From NCBI RefSeq assembly GCF_000430045.1, contig NZ_KE387023.1, positions 2,348,702-2,412,701 on the forward strand: 64,000 nt of DNA. The letters run 5' to 3'. Of this stretch, positions 41,831 through 50,224 are shown piece by piece. A program made the position numbers and the translations under genes. Origin of the DNA: Calidithermus chliarophilus DSM 9957. GTDB taxonomy: Bacteria > Deinococcota > Deinococci > Deinococcales > Thermaceae. The notes below the pieces were generated by a model. The model was not told the origin of the DNA. It saw nothing but the letters and a program-made list of their open reading frames with translations, and searched no databases. Positions within the stretch are counted from its first letter, which is position 1; every line of letters begins with the position of its first letter.

Positions 41831-43498
41831 TCACGACAGCCCGAGGGTCTGCCCCTGTTCGTCCAGGTCGATGCGCTGGGCGGCGGGCGCTTTGGGCAGG
41901 CCGGGCATGGTCATGATCTCGCCCATGTAGGCCACCACGAAGCCCGCGCCGCAGCGGGCCTTGAGGTCGGTGACGGTGACGCCGAAGCCCTCGGGGCGCC
42001 CGCGCAGGCGGGGGTTGTCGGAGAGGGAGTTGGCGGTCTTGGCGACCACCACGGGCAGGTGCTCGCAGCCCTCCTTGGCTAGCTGCTTGAGGGCCTTGCG
42101 GGCCTCGCGGGTGTACTCGACCCGGGCCGCGCCGTAGACCTGGGCGGCGATGGCCTCGATCTTCTGGGGGAGGGTGGCCTCGAGCGGGTAGGCGAAGCGC
42201 AGGGTGCCGGGGGTCTGGAGGGACTCGAGCACCGCCTCGGCCAGCTCCAGTCCCCCCTCACCGCCGCGGGCGTGGACCTCGGCGAGGGCCAGCCGCAGGC
42301 CGTGTTGCCGGGCGAAGGCCTCCATCAGCGCCAGCTCCGCCGGGGTGTCGTCGGGGAAGCGGTTGAGGGCCAGCACCGGGTCGAAGCCGTGCAGCCGCAC
42401 GTTCTCCACGTGCTTGAGCAGGTTGGGCAGGCCCCGGCGGGCGGCCTCGAGGTCGGGGCGGGCGAACTCGTCCGAGCCGCCGTGGAAGCGCAGGGCCCGC
42501 AGCGTCGCCACCAGCACCACTGCCTGCGGGCGCAGCCCCGACTGCCGGCACACCAGGTTGAAGTACTTCTCGGCCCCCAGGTCGGAGCCGAAGCCGGCCT
42601 CGGTGACCACGCAGTCGGCGTAGCCCAGCGCCAGGCGGGTGGCCCGCACCGAGTTGGTGCCGTGGGCGATGTTGCCGAAGGGGCCCATGTGGACGAAGGC
42701 GGGCTGGCCCTCGAGGGTCTGCACCAGGTTGGGGTGCAGCGCGTGCTTGAGCAGCACCGCCATGGCCCCGGCGGCCCCCACCTCCTCGGCGGTCACCGGC
42801 GTCCCGGCGTGGGTGTAGCCCACCCGGATGCGCCCCAGCCGCTCGCGCAGGTCGGGGAGGTCGCGGGCGAGGCTCATCACCGCCATCACCTCGCTGGCGA
42901 CGGTGATCTCGAAGCCGCTCTCGCGCGGCACGCCCTGCTGGGGGCCGCCCAGCCCCACGACCACCTGCCGCAGGGCGCGGTCGTTGAGGTCGAGCACGCG
43001 CTTGACCTCGAGCCGCCTCGAGTCGAGCCCCAGCGCGTTGCCCTGGTGGAGGTGGTTGTCGGCCATGGCGGCCAGCAGGTTGACCGCGCTGCTCACCGCG
43101 TGGAAGTCGCCGGTGAAGTGCAGGTTGATCTCCTCCATGGGGATCACCTGGGAAAAGCCCCCTCCCGTCGCCCCCCCCTTGATGCCGAACACCGGCCCCA
43201 GCGAGGGCTCGCGCAGGGCCACCGCCACCTTGTGCCCCAGCCTCCCCAGCGCCTGGGTCAGGCCGATGGCGACCGTGGTCTTGCCCTCCCCGGCGGGCGT
43301 GGGGGTCATGGCCGTGACCAGAATCAGCTTGCCCCGCGGGGGCGGGGGCTCGAGCCGGACCTTCGCCATGTGCTCCCCGTAGAGAAACAGGGCCTCACGG
43401 GGAATGCCCAGCTCGGTGGCGACTTCACGGATGGGTCTGGGGCTGGCGCTACGGGCGATCTCGAGGTCGGAGGGCACCTCAGGCTGGGTTGTGATCAT
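41831..43498 (-). CDS. fhs: Formate--tetrahydrofolate ligase
   Basis: A 555-aa enzyme, the normal length, that makes 10-formyl-THF from formate and ATP. The P-loop TPAGEGKTTVAIGL lies near residue 64, with LREPSLGPVFGIKGGATGGG, HFTGDFHAV and the C-terminal GAGFVVAYMGEIMTMPGLPK typical of the family. Monocistronic; GAGGA lies just before the ATG on the minus strand. Supplies one-carbon units for purine and Met/fMet synthesis. Confidence 0.97.
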   Translation of the reverse strand: MITTQPEVPSDLEIARSASPRPIREVATELGIPREALFLYGEHMAKVRLEPPPPRGKLILVTAMTPTPAGEGKTTVAIGLTQALGRLGHKVAVALREPSLGPVFGIKGGATGGGFSQVIPMEEINLHFTGDFHAVSSAVNLLAAMADNHLHQGNALGLDSRRLEVKRVLDLNDRALRQVVVGLGGPQQGVPRESGFEITVASEVMAVMSLARDLPDLRERLGRIRVGYTHAGTPVTAEEVGAAGAMAVLLKHALHPNLVQTLEGQPAFVHMGPFGNIAHGTNSVRATRLALGYADCVVTEAGFGSDLGAEKYFNLVCRQSGLRPQAVVLVATLRALRFHGGSDEFARPDLEAARRGLPNLLKHVENVRLHGFDPVLALNRFPDDTPAELALMEAFARQHGLRLALAEVHARGGEGGLELAEAVLESLQTPGTLRFAYPLEATLPQKIEAIAAQVYGAARVEYTREARKALKQLAKEGCEHLPVVVAKTANSLSDNPRLRGRPEGFGVTVTDLKARCGAGFVVAYMGEIMTMPGLPKAPAAQRIDLDEQGQTLGLS

Positions 43499-43539
43499 GT
43501 CCTCAAGCTAATCCCGTACAGCGGTTACAAACGTCCTTG

Positions 43540-43758
43540 GCGGACATCGGGGAGCGGTCAGCCGTCAGCTATCAGCTTTCAGCCATCAGCTAGTGGCCCG
43601 TGGTTACCTCACCCCGTCTCTCCCCGCGCGCGGGGAGGGGTATCCCCCCGCCCCCCCTTGCTAAGAGGGGTAAACAAAGGGCGTTCTGCATTTAGCTATC
43701 GGCTATCAGCTATAGGCTATCGACCATCGACTATCGACCATCGACTATCGACACCCAC
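43540..43758 (+). repeat. Heptamer-period mosaic repeat, full copy 2
   Basis: GGTCAGC/CGTCAGC/TATCAGC 7-mers, the TCCCCGCGCGCGGGGA palindrome, a decayed CCCCCCCTTGCTAAGAGGGG, then GCTATCG and ACTATCG 7-mers. Fills the gap between fhs and the dehydratase. Confidence 0.85.
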
Positions 43759-43761
43759 CCC

Positions 43762-44676
43762 CTAGGGCATCCAGTTCCCCCCACAGACGATCACGGCGAT
43801 GCGCTTGGGCAGCTCGTAATCCATCAGCACCGGGCCTAAGGCCAGCCCGGCGGTGGGCTCGACGACCTGCTTGAGGCGGCTCATCATCAGGCGCTGGGCC
43901 TCGAGCGTCACCGCGTCGGGTACGGTGAGGATGCGGTCGACGTGGTTTTGCATCACCGGAAAGGTGCGCTCTCCCACCACCAGGGTGCGAACCCCGTCGG
44001 CTACGGTCTTGGGAGCGCCCATCAGCTTGATGCGGGTGCCCACTTGCAGGCTCTGCTGGGCGTCGTTGGCGTTTTCCGGCTCGACCCCGATCACCTCGCA
44101 CTCGGGCCGCAGGTGCTTGACCACGGTGGCGATGCCCGAGATCAATCCCCCGCCGCCCACCGCGACCAGCACGGCCTCGAGGCCCTCGACCTGCTCGAGC
44201 AGCTCGAGCGCCTGGGTGCCCTGACCCGCCATCACCGCGTAGTCGTCGAAGGGGTGGATCAGCGAGTAGCCCAGCTCGGCCGCCTTCTGCCGCACGACCT
44301 CCTCGCGGTTCTCCACCGTCACGCCTTCGTCGAAGACCTCCGCCCCGTAGGCCCGCGTGGCCGCCTTCTTTGTTTCCGAGGCGTCCTGCGGCATCACCAC
44401 CAGCGCCGGGACCCCGATCACCCGCGCCGCGTAGGCCGCCCCCTGGGCGTGGTTGCCCGAGGAAACGGCGATGATGCCCTTGGGGTTTTGCAGTTGCAGC
44501 GCGGCGTTCACCGCTCCCCGCGCTTTGAAGCTCCCGGTTTTCTGCAGGTGCTCGGCCTTGAAGAAAAGCTCCTTGCCGAACATCCGGTCGAGGTCGCGGC
44601 TGGTGAGCACCGGCGTGCGGTGAACGTACGGGGCGATGCGGCGGGCCGCGGCTTGGACGTGCTCGAGGGAGATCAC
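43762..44676 (-). CDS. Threonine/serine dehydratase, PLP-dependent
   Basis: A 304-aa fold type II PLP enzyme. The cofactor lysine is in KTGSFKARGA (~residue 51), the substrate loop is SSGNHAQG, and the phosphate-binding glycine loop is VGGGGLISG. There is no C-terminal ACT regulatory domain, so it matches the short catabolic/biodegradative type rather than full IlvA. Produces 2-oxobutyrate from Thr or pyruvate from Ser. GTG start 6 nt after a TACAAT -10. Confidence 0.9.
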   Translation of the reverse strand: MISLEHVQAAARRIAPYVHRTPVLTSRDLDRMFGKELFFKAEHLQKTGSFKARGAVNAALQLQNPKGIIAVSSGNHAQGAAYAARVIGVPALVVMPQDASETKKAATRAYGAEVFDEGVTVENREEVVRQKAAELGYSLIHPFDDYAVMAGQGTQALELLEQVEGLEAVLVAVGGGGLISGIATVVKHLRPECEVIGVEPENANDAQQSLQVGTRIKLMGAPKTVADGVRTLVVGERTFPVMQNHVDRILTVPDAVTLEAQRLMMSRLKQVVEPTAGLALGPVLMDYELPKRIAVIVCGGNWMP

Positions 44677-44682
44677 CTCGCC

Positions 44683-44688
44683 ATTGTA
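44683..44688 (-). promoter_or_regulatory. -10 box of the dehydratase gene
   Basis: TACAAT on the minus strand, 6 nt before the GTG start; leaderless arrangement with no ribosome site needed. Confidence 0.55.
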
Positions 44689-44705
44689 AGAGGGGGTGGG
44701 GGATA

Positions 44706-44830
44706 GGAGGTAAGAGATGGGAAGGCAAAGGCCTGTGGCTCGTGGCCTGGCGAGGGGGTGTAGCTGAAGGCTTACAGCTTATCGCCTTCCGCTTCTTCGG
44801 CCCTTGACCCCCGCCCCCCGACCCTCGACA
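44706..44830 (+). repeat. Heptamer-period repeat, degenerate partial copy
   Basis: GTGGCTC/GTGGCCT and GCTGAAG/GCTTACA/GCTTATC-type 7-mers without the palindromic core, between the divergent dehydratase and mtaB genes. Confidence 0.5.
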
Positions 44831-44841
44831 ATGGTTCAGCT

Positions 44842-46149
44842 ATGCGGTTGGCGGTGCGAACCCTGGGTTGCAAGGTCAATCAGGTCGAGTCGGACGCGCT
44901 GGTCGGGCTGCTGCGGGCGCTCGAGCCCGAGGTGGTGCGGCTGGAGGAGGGGGCCGACCTGGTGGTGATCAACACCTGCGCCGTGACCACCAGCGCCGAG
45001 GCCGACGCCCGCAAGGAGGTGCGCCGGGCGCGGCGGGCCAACCCCGAGGCCTTCATCGTCGTGACCGGCTGCTACGCCGAACTCGCCCCCGACCAACTGG
45101 CCGAGCTGGGCGCCGACGCCGTGGTGCCCAACGCCCGCAAGGCCGAGCTGCCCAGGGTGATCCTCGAGCACTTCGGCTTCCCCTCCGACCCCCTCACCAC
45201 CCCGCCCAACGAGTTCTGGGGGGCCGGGGAGCGGGGCCTGCTCAACAACTGGGTGCGGGCCTTCGTCAAGGTGCAGGATGGCTGCAACGTGGGCTGCGCC
45301 TACTGCATCATCCCCCGGCTGCGCGGGCGCGAGCGCCACCGCGAGAGCGCCGACGCGCTGGGCGAGGCGCGGGGGCTGCTCGAGGCCGGCGTGCAGGAGA
45401 TCGTGCTGACGGGGGTGCGGCTGGGCTCCTACAAGGGCCACCCGCGCGGGGTGGCGGGCTTGGTCGAGGAACTCGCCCTCATGGGGGCCAAGGTGCGCCT
45501 GAGCTCCATCGAGCCCGAGGACACCGACGAGGCCCTGCTCCGCACCATCGCCCGCTACGCGCCCCAGGTGCGCCCCCACCTGCACCTGAGCCTCCAGTCG
45601 GGCTCCCAGCGCCTGCTGCGCCTGATGGGCCGCCGCTACGACAAGGACTACTACCGCGAGCTGGTGCTGCGGGCCTACGAGCTCATCCCCGGCTTCGCCC
45701 TCACCACCGACGTGATCGCGGGCCTGCCCACCGAGACCGAGGAAGAGCACCAGGAGACGCTCGAGTTCCTGCGCGAACTGCGCCCCAGCCGCGTCCACGC
45801 CTTCACCTACACCCCCCGCCCCAAGACCCGCGCCGCCTCCTTGCCCCAGGTGCCCGTCGAGGTCCGCAAGCGCCGCACCCGCGAGGTCATCGCCCTGGCC
45901 CAACAACTCGCCGCCCAGCGCATCGCCCCCAAGCTCGGCAGCCGCGTGGAGGTGCTGCTCGAGTCCCGCCGCGGCGGGCAGTGGGTGGGCCACACCCCCG
46001 ACTACTACGAGGTCCTGGCCGACGGCCCCGCCTCCAAACAGGGCCAGACCGTGTGGGTGCGGGTCGAGCGCCTCGAGGGCTACACCCTCATCGGGCCGGT
46101 AGAGGCCGTAAAGGAAGAACCTCAGCGCATGCTTTTGCCGATGGCGTGA
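44842..46149 (+). CDS. mtaB: tRNA (t6A37) methylthiotransferase MtaB
   Basis: A 435-aa radical-SAM enzyme that adds a methylthio group to t6A37 of tRNAs. The N-terminal UPF0004 domain carries TLGCKVNQVE (Cys10) and NTCAVT. The radical-SAM cluster is C148-x3-C152-x2-C155 in DGCNVGCAYC. A C-terminal TRAM domain (~370-430, LLESRRGGQWVGHTPDYYEV) is present. The opening with C-K-V-N and the single TRAM domain fit MtaB rather than MiaB or RimO. A GACAAT box lies 9 nt before the ATG. Confidence 0.93.
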   Translation: MRLAVRTLGCKVNQVESDALVGLLRALEPEVVRLEEGADLVVINTCAVTTSAEADARKEVRRARRANPEAFIVVTGCYAELAPDQLAELGADAVVPNARKAELPRVILEHFGFPSDPLTTPPNEFWGAGERGLLNNWVRAFVKVQDGCNVGCAYCIIPRLRGRERHRESADALGEARGLLEAGVQEIVLTGVRLGSYKGHPRGVAGLVEELALMGAKVRLSSIEPEDTDEALLRTIARYAPQVRPHLHLSLQSGSQRLLRLMGRRYDKDYYRELVLRAYELIPGFALTTDVIAGLPTETEEEHQETLEFLRELRPSRVHAFTYTPRPKTRAASLPQVPVEVRKRRTREVIALAQQLAAQRIAPKLGSRVEVLLESRRGGQWVGHTPDYYEVLADGPASKQGQTVWVRVERLEGYTLIGPVEAVKEEPQRMLLPMA

Positions 46150-46151
46150 GG

Positions 46152-46285
46152 GTTTTTAGCCGTCAGCTCGTGGTTTGTCGAGGGTCTAGGGCCAGGGCGT
46201 CTTGCGTTTCGCGTTTAGCGTTTAGCTATCGTCGTACGACGTACGACGTAAGACCCACCCCCAGCGCCCCGCTATCGGCCACCGA
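46152..46285 (+). repeat. Heptamer-period repeat, partial copy without core
   Basis: GTCAGCT, GCGTCTT/GCGTTTC/GCGTTTA and ACGTACG 7-mers, ending CTATCGG. Lacks the two palindromes. Lies between the convergent mtaB and membrane-protein genes. Confidence 0.6.
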
Positions 46286-46657
46286 CTACCCCAACCGGTC
46301 CCGCCGCGCCTCGAGAAAACCCTGCACCCACCGCACCACGAAGCCCAGGCAGATGAAGATGGTGGCGAACTGGGCCATGGTCGCTACCGGGCGCTCGACG
46401 CTGCCCCCGCCCAGCAGGGTGAGGAAGTCGGGGACGCCGCGCAGTGAGCCCAGGATGCCGAGCACCGCCAGGCCCAGCGCGGCGTTCATGGCAGGGCGTT
46501 GCAGGGCGGGGGTCTTGTCGCCCACGATGCCCATCAGGGCGATCAGCAGGCCCAGGGCGCCGGGGATGAAGGCGGTGGGGGTGGGCTTGGCCGCGGTCAC
46601 GGCCACGGTGCTCACCAGGATCAGCAGGATGCCCGTCCAGAGGGCTCGAGCGGTCAT
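46286..46657 (-). CDS. Small membrane protein, unknown
   Basis: A 123-aa protein with about four hydrophobic segments (LWTGILLILVSTVAVTAA, FIPGALGLLIALMGIVG, and two more) and a basic C-terminus. The pattern suggests a small integral membrane protein; no family recognised. Its start is 45 bp from the end of the AlkD-like gene on the same strand. Confidence 0.65.
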   Translation of the reverse strand: MTARALWTGILLILVSTVAVTAAKPTPTAFIPGALGLLIALMGIVGDKTPALQRPAMNAALGLAVLGILGSLRGVPDFLTLLGGGSVERPVATMAQFATIFICLGFVVRWVQGFLEARRDRLG

Positions 46658-46702
46658 GGCTTCACCCTAAGGAAGCGGGGAGGAAAAATCTGTGAGGCTG
46701 CC

Positions 46703-47389
46703 TCATTTCCCGCCCTTTTGGTGCTTGAGGGCCTCGCGGAGCGAGAGGGGAGACAGCCGCGCCCGGTGGACCTCCACGAAGGCGTGAACGGCTTTGGGGT
46801 CGGTGTAGGCGTATTGCCGCAGGGCCCAGCCGATGGCCTTGCGGATGAAGAACTCCTTGTCGGGGGCGTTCTCGAGGCAGTAGCGGAACAGCCGCTCGGG
46901 GTCGGTCTGGCCCTTGTAGCCGAGCTGGTGCAGGATGGCCGAGCGCCGCACCCAGAAATCGGGGTGCCGGCTCCAGCGGTCCATCTCGGACCCCAGTTCC
47001 GGAAGCCGCAGCACCAGCGGCCCCACCACGCTGCTGGTGAGGGCGTCCACGCTGTCCCACCACGGCTTTGCCTGCAGGAGGGCTTCGGCCAGCTCGAGGC
47101 TCCGCCCGCTCAAGGTTTTGCGGTTGGCATGCAGCACGGCGACGGCGGCGTACTGGAACTCCCGCTCGGGCAGTTCCCACAGGCCCAGCGCCGCCGCGTG
47201 CAGCCAGGCTTCGTCGTGCCCCTTGCTCCGGGCGAGCAGCGGCTTGACCAGGGGCTCGAGCTGGGGCCGCTTGAGCCCGAGGAAGGGGAAGCGGTTCTTC
47301 ATGTAGCGGGCCATGGGCTCGGCCTGGGAGGGGTCGCGGTGGGGCTCGAGGGCGGCCCGGACCTGGCGTACGAATTCCGTGGGGGTCAT
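46703..47389 (-). CDS. AlkD-like DNA alkylation repair protein
   Basis: A 228-aa HEAT-repeat-type DNA glycosylase. Typical marks are YMKNRFPFLGLKRPQL at the start, the WWDSVDALTSSVVGPL segment with the conserved Trp-Asp, FWVRRSAILHQLGYKG, and DKEFFIRKAIGWALRQYAYTDP at the end. These enzymes remove bulky alkylated purines without base flipping. ATG 5 nt after a TACTCT -10 that overlaps the opposite promoter. Confidence 0.9.
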   Translation of the reverse strand: MTPTEFVRQVRAALEPHRDPSQAEPMARYMKNRFPFLGLKRPQLEPLVKPLLARSKGHDEAWLHAAALGLWELPEREFQYAAVAVLHANRKTLSGRSLELAEALLQAKPWWDSVDALTSSVVGPLVLRLPELGSEMDRWSRHPDFWVRRSAILHQLGYKGQTDPERLFRYCLENAPDKEFFIRKAIGWALRQYAYTDPKAVHAFVEVHRARLSPLSLREALKHQKGGK

Positions 47390-47393
47390 GCTT

Positions 47394-47400
47394 TAGAGTA
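47394..47400. promoter_or_regulatory. Overlapping divergent -10 boxes
   Basis: TAGAGT (plus, 47394-47399) and TACTCT (minus, 47400-47395) share five bases. They lie 7 nt before the HIT-protein ATG and 5 nt before the AlkD-like ATG. Both genes would have leaderless messages from mutually exclusive start sites, 17 bp apart. Confidence 0.55.
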
Positions 47401-47406
47401 TTCCGC

Positions 47407-47733
47407 ATGGACAACCCCACCGTCTTCGGCAAGATCATCCGCCGTGAAATCCCTGCCAGCATCGTCTACGAGGACGAGGAGTTCATCGCCTTCAAGGACA
47501 TCCACCCCCGCTCGAAGGTCCACGTATTGGTGTGCCCCAAGGAGTACATCCCCACCCTGGCCGACTATCCCGACACCGAAGAGGGCGCGCTCAAGCTGGG
47601 CAAGCTGATGCTCACCGCCAACCGCATCGCCCGGCAGATGGGCCTCGAGGGCTACTTCATCCGCGTCCACGTGGGCGAGAAGGGCGGCCAGGAGGTGTTC
47701 CACGTGCACGTGCACCTGCGGTCGGATGCTTGA
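47407..47733 (+). CDS. HIT-family nucleotide hydrolase (Hint-like)
   Basis: A 108-aa histidine-triad protein. It opens with TVFGKIIRREIPASIVYEDE and ends with the triad HVHVHL preceded by GEKGGQEVF, the form in HinT purine nucleoside phosphoramidases. Full family length. Leaderless start, divergent from the AlkD-like gene. Confidence 0.93.
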   Translation: MDNPTVFGKIIRREIPASIVYEDEEFIAFKDIHPRSKVHVLVCPKEYIPTLADYPDTEEGALKLGKLMLTANRIARQMGLEGYFIRVHVGEKGGQEVFHVHVHLRSDA

Positions 47734-47735
47734 GG

Positions 47736-47970
47736 GGGTCGTACGTCTGATGCGGGTCGTACGTCCTACGTCGTACGTCGTACGCCAAACGCCAAACGCA
47801 AGACGCAAGACGCCCTTTCTTTGCCCCCCTTAACAAGGGGGGGCTGGGGGGATACCCCCTCCCCGCTCGCGGGGAGGGTTGGGGAGAGGTAACCACGAGC
47901 CACAGGCCACGGGCCACGAGCCTCCGGCTGACCGCTGAAGGCTGAAAGCTGACGGTTGAGGGCTTACCGC
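47736..47970 (-). repeat. Heptamer-period mosaic repeat, full copy 3 (reverse)
   Basis: Reverse orientation: TCGTACG, CCAAACG/CAAGACG 7-mers, CCCCCCTTAACAAGGGGGG, TCCCCGCTCGCGGGGA, then CACGAGC/CACAGGC/CACGGGC and TGAAAGC/TTACCGC 7-mers. Lies between convergent genes. Confidence 0.87.
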
Positions 47971-48738
47971 TTACCGCTTGAGCGTAAAAGTGTCGAGCAC
48001 CTTGTTCCCCGGTGCTACTGCCGTGAAGGTCAGCCGCTCCTCGGAGGCCTCGAGCACCCCGAAGTGGGCTTCCACGGCCCGCACCAGGCTTTGTGGGACT
48101 GCCTTGAGGAATCCGCGCAGGTAGGCTCCGCCACCGCCTGCGACGACGTGGGTGATGCCCTTGGCTTCCAGGCGCTCGTAGTCGTGGTCGTGGCCGGCCA
48201 GCACCAGCCGGACGCCGTACTTCAGCAGCAGGGGCTCGAGCGTGCTGCGTAGGCTGCGGCTGCCCCCGTGCAGGCCCGAGCTGTAGAGGGGGCGGTGCAG
48301 GGTGAGCACCTTCCAGGGGGCCTCCGAGGCGCGCAGGGCGGCCTCGAGCCAGCTTCGCTGGGCCGCGTCGAAGACCTCGGAGTAGACCACGAAGACCTCG
48401 AGGGCCCCCAGCCGGAAGCTGTAGTAGGGCCGCTCGACCTGGAAGAGCCGGAGCTGCGCCCCCAGCGCGGGCACGTCGTGGTTGCCGAAGGCGGGGTAAA
48501 CGCGGACCTCCGGCAGGTCGTCGAGAAAGGCCTGGATGGGCTTGCCCCGAGGATAAAAGTTGTCGCCTAGCGTCAGCAGCCCGTCGAAAGGCCGCTTCTC
48601 GTGGGCTTCGCGCATCGCCTGGGCCACCTTGGGACGGTGAGGGCTGTTAGCCCCCCAATCCCCGATCACCGCCAACCGCTGGGCCAGCCCCGACGCACCC
48701 AGCAGCAAAAGCAGGAGAACGAGCGTTCGCAGCAGCAT
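47971..48738 (-). CDS. Secreted metallophosphoesterase (purple acid phosphatase-like)
   Basis: A 255-aa exported protein: signal peptide of ~19 residues (LVLLLLLLGASGLAQ). Binuclear metal motifs in order: GDWG, GDNFYPRG, GNHDVP, HRPLYS and GHDHDYER. This set fits the tartrate-resistant/purple acid phosphatase group of calcineurin-like enzymes. Starts 50 bp from a repeat element; no operon partner. Confidence 0.9.
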   Translation of the reverse strand: MLLRTLVLLLLLLGASGLAQRLAVIGDWGANSPHRPKVAQAMREAHEKRPFDGLLTLGDNFYPRGKPIQAFLDDLPEVRVYPAFGNHDVPALGAQLRLFQVERPYYSFRLGALEVFVVYSEVFDAAQRSWLEAALRASEAPWKVLTLHRPLYSSGLHGGSRSLRSTLEPLLLKYGVRLVLAGHDHDYERLEAKGITHVVAGGGGAYLRGFLKAVPQSLVRAVEAHFGVLEASEERLTFTAVAPGNKVLDTFTLKR

Positions 48739-48789
48739 CCCGCCTAGCGTACCGGGTCCGCTCAGGGGATGCCGGTAATTGGTGCTGAG

Positions 48790-49016
48790 TGGGCAGCTAT
48801 CAGCCGTCAGCGGTCAGCCATCAGCAAAAGGCGTGTGGCCCGTGGCTCGTGGTTCACCCCACCCCTTCCCTCCCCGCACGCGGGGAGGGGGTATCCCCCC
48901 AGCCCCCCTTGCTAAGGGGGGTAAAGAATAGTCGTTTGGCGTCTCGCGTACGACGTACGACCCGCGTTCGGCGTTCGGCGTTCGGCTATCGGCTATGGGC
49001 TATCGACCATCGACAT
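48790..49016 (+). repeat. Heptamer-period mosaic repeat, full copy 4
   Basis: GCTATCA/GCCGTCA, GTGGCCC/GTGGCTC 7-mers, TCCCCGCACGCGGGGA, CCCCCCTTGCTAAGGGGGG, GCGTCTC/ACGTACG and GCGTTCG x3, CTATCGG 7-mers. It ends 4 bp before the next stop codon. Confidence 0.87.
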
Positions 49017-49019
49017 GCC

Positions 49020-49448
49020 TCACGCCTGCGCCGTGCTCCCCCCCGGCATCTTGAACTCGTCCACGCCGGCCTGCTTGAGCACCTCCTCGGCGACGAGGAT
49101 CTCGGCCCCCGTGCGCAGGGCCAGCGCCAGGCTGTCGGAGGGGCGGGCGTCGACCTCGTACTCCACGCCGCGCTGCTCGAGCATCAGCCGCGCGTAGAAG
49201 GTGCCCTCCTTCAGCTCGATGATCTCGACCCGGTGCAGCTTGATGCTCAGCAGGTCGAGCACCGAGGCGAAGAGGTCGGGCAGCAGGGGCCGGGGAGGCT
49301 TCTCCTCGGAAAAGGCCGCGAGGATGTGCTGGGCCTCGAGGTGCCCGATGACGATGGGCAGGATGGGGCCGTTCTCGGCCCGCAGGAGCACGATGACGCT
49401 GCCGGAGTTGGGTTCCAAGCCCAAATTTTCGACTTTGGCCCTTACCAT
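49020..49448 (-). CDS. Bifunctional nuclease family protein (DUF151)
   Basis: A 142-aa protein of the BFN/DUF151 family: GSVIVLLRAENGPILPIVIGH with the Glu-Ala-x-x-Ile helix (EAQHILAAF), then a KLHRVEIIELKEGTFYARL strand pair and ARPSDSLALALRTGAEI. The ATG follows GGGAGGAAGCA. Known members have nuclease activity or act in stress responses; the local role is unclear. Confidence 0.88.
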   Translation of the reverse strand: MVRAKVENLGLEPNSGSVIVLLRAENGPILPIVIGHLEAQHILAAFSEEKPPRPLLPDLFASVLDLLSIKLHRVEIIELKEGTFYARLMLEQRGVEYEVDARPSDSLALALRTGAEILVAEEVLKQAGVDEFKMPGGSTAQA

Positions 49449-49653
49449 TGCTTCCTCCCAATGAGCTCACGAATCCGTAGCTCAGTATAGGCACCCCTCC
49501 CTGAACGCAGATGTGTAGCTTTGGGAGGTGAAGGACAGGGCAGCGCTGCAAAGCCTGCCGGGGGCCCGGGTGAAGGTGTCGTGGCCGGGGTTTGCCCTCT
49601 CGAGCTTCTGGGCCGCTTGGTACGAAACGTCAGGGGTACGATAAACTTTGGGG

Positions 49654-50193
49654 GTGAAAACGTACCCAGTCAACATCGGAGGGGTCACCCGCGAGTTGCC
49701 GGTCGTGCAGGTAGGGCCGGGCGTCGCGGTCGCCCTCCTCAACCTGTTGGGTGACACCGAGCTCGTCGAGGCCGCTGCCCAGGCGCTCGCCGAGAAGATG
49801 CCCGCCGACGTTGAAACCCTCATCACCCCCGAGGTCAAGGCGGTCCCGCTGGCCCACGCGCTCTCCCGCCTCACCGGCAAGCCCTACGTGGTCGCCCGCA
49901 AGACCGAGAAGCCCTACATGATCAACCCCGTGACCCGCACGGTGATCTCCATCACCACCGGCAAGCCCCAGCTCCTCGTGCTCGACGGCACCGACATCCC
50001 CCTCATCAAGGGCAAGAAGGTCGCCATCGTCGACGACGTGGTCTCGACGGGCAGCACCCTCAAGGGCCTGCGCGAGCTGATCGAGGACGTGGGCGGCCGG
50101 ATGAGCGCGGTGCTGGCGGTCTTTACCGAGGGCAACCACCGCGACGACGTGCTGGCTCTGGGGCACCTGCCCTTGTTCGAGCCGGAGCAATAG
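49654..50193 (+). CDS. Phosphoribosyltransferase family protein, copy 1 (PRPP motif intact)
   Basis: A 179-aa type I phosphoribosyltransferase, closest in plan to adenine/xanthine PRTs. The PRPP-binding loop [14 protein letters not shown] is canonical. GTG 49654 is chosen because it aligns with the start of the next paralogue and a TAAACT -10 lies 6 nt before it. A paralogue starts 31 bp downstream. The purine or pyrimidine base used is not visible. Confidence 0.85.
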   Translation: MKTYPVNIGGVTRELPVVQVGPGVAVALLNLLGDTELVEAAAQALAEKMPADVETLITPEVKAVPLAHALSRLTGKPYVVARKTEKPYMINPVTRTVISITTGKPQLLVLDGTDIPLIKGKKVAIVDDVVSTGSTLKGLRELIEDVGGRMSAVLAVFTEGNHRDDVLALGHLPLFEPEQ

Positions 50194-50224
50194 ACTAGAG
50201 TTCGCTGGAGTAACGAGGTCAACG

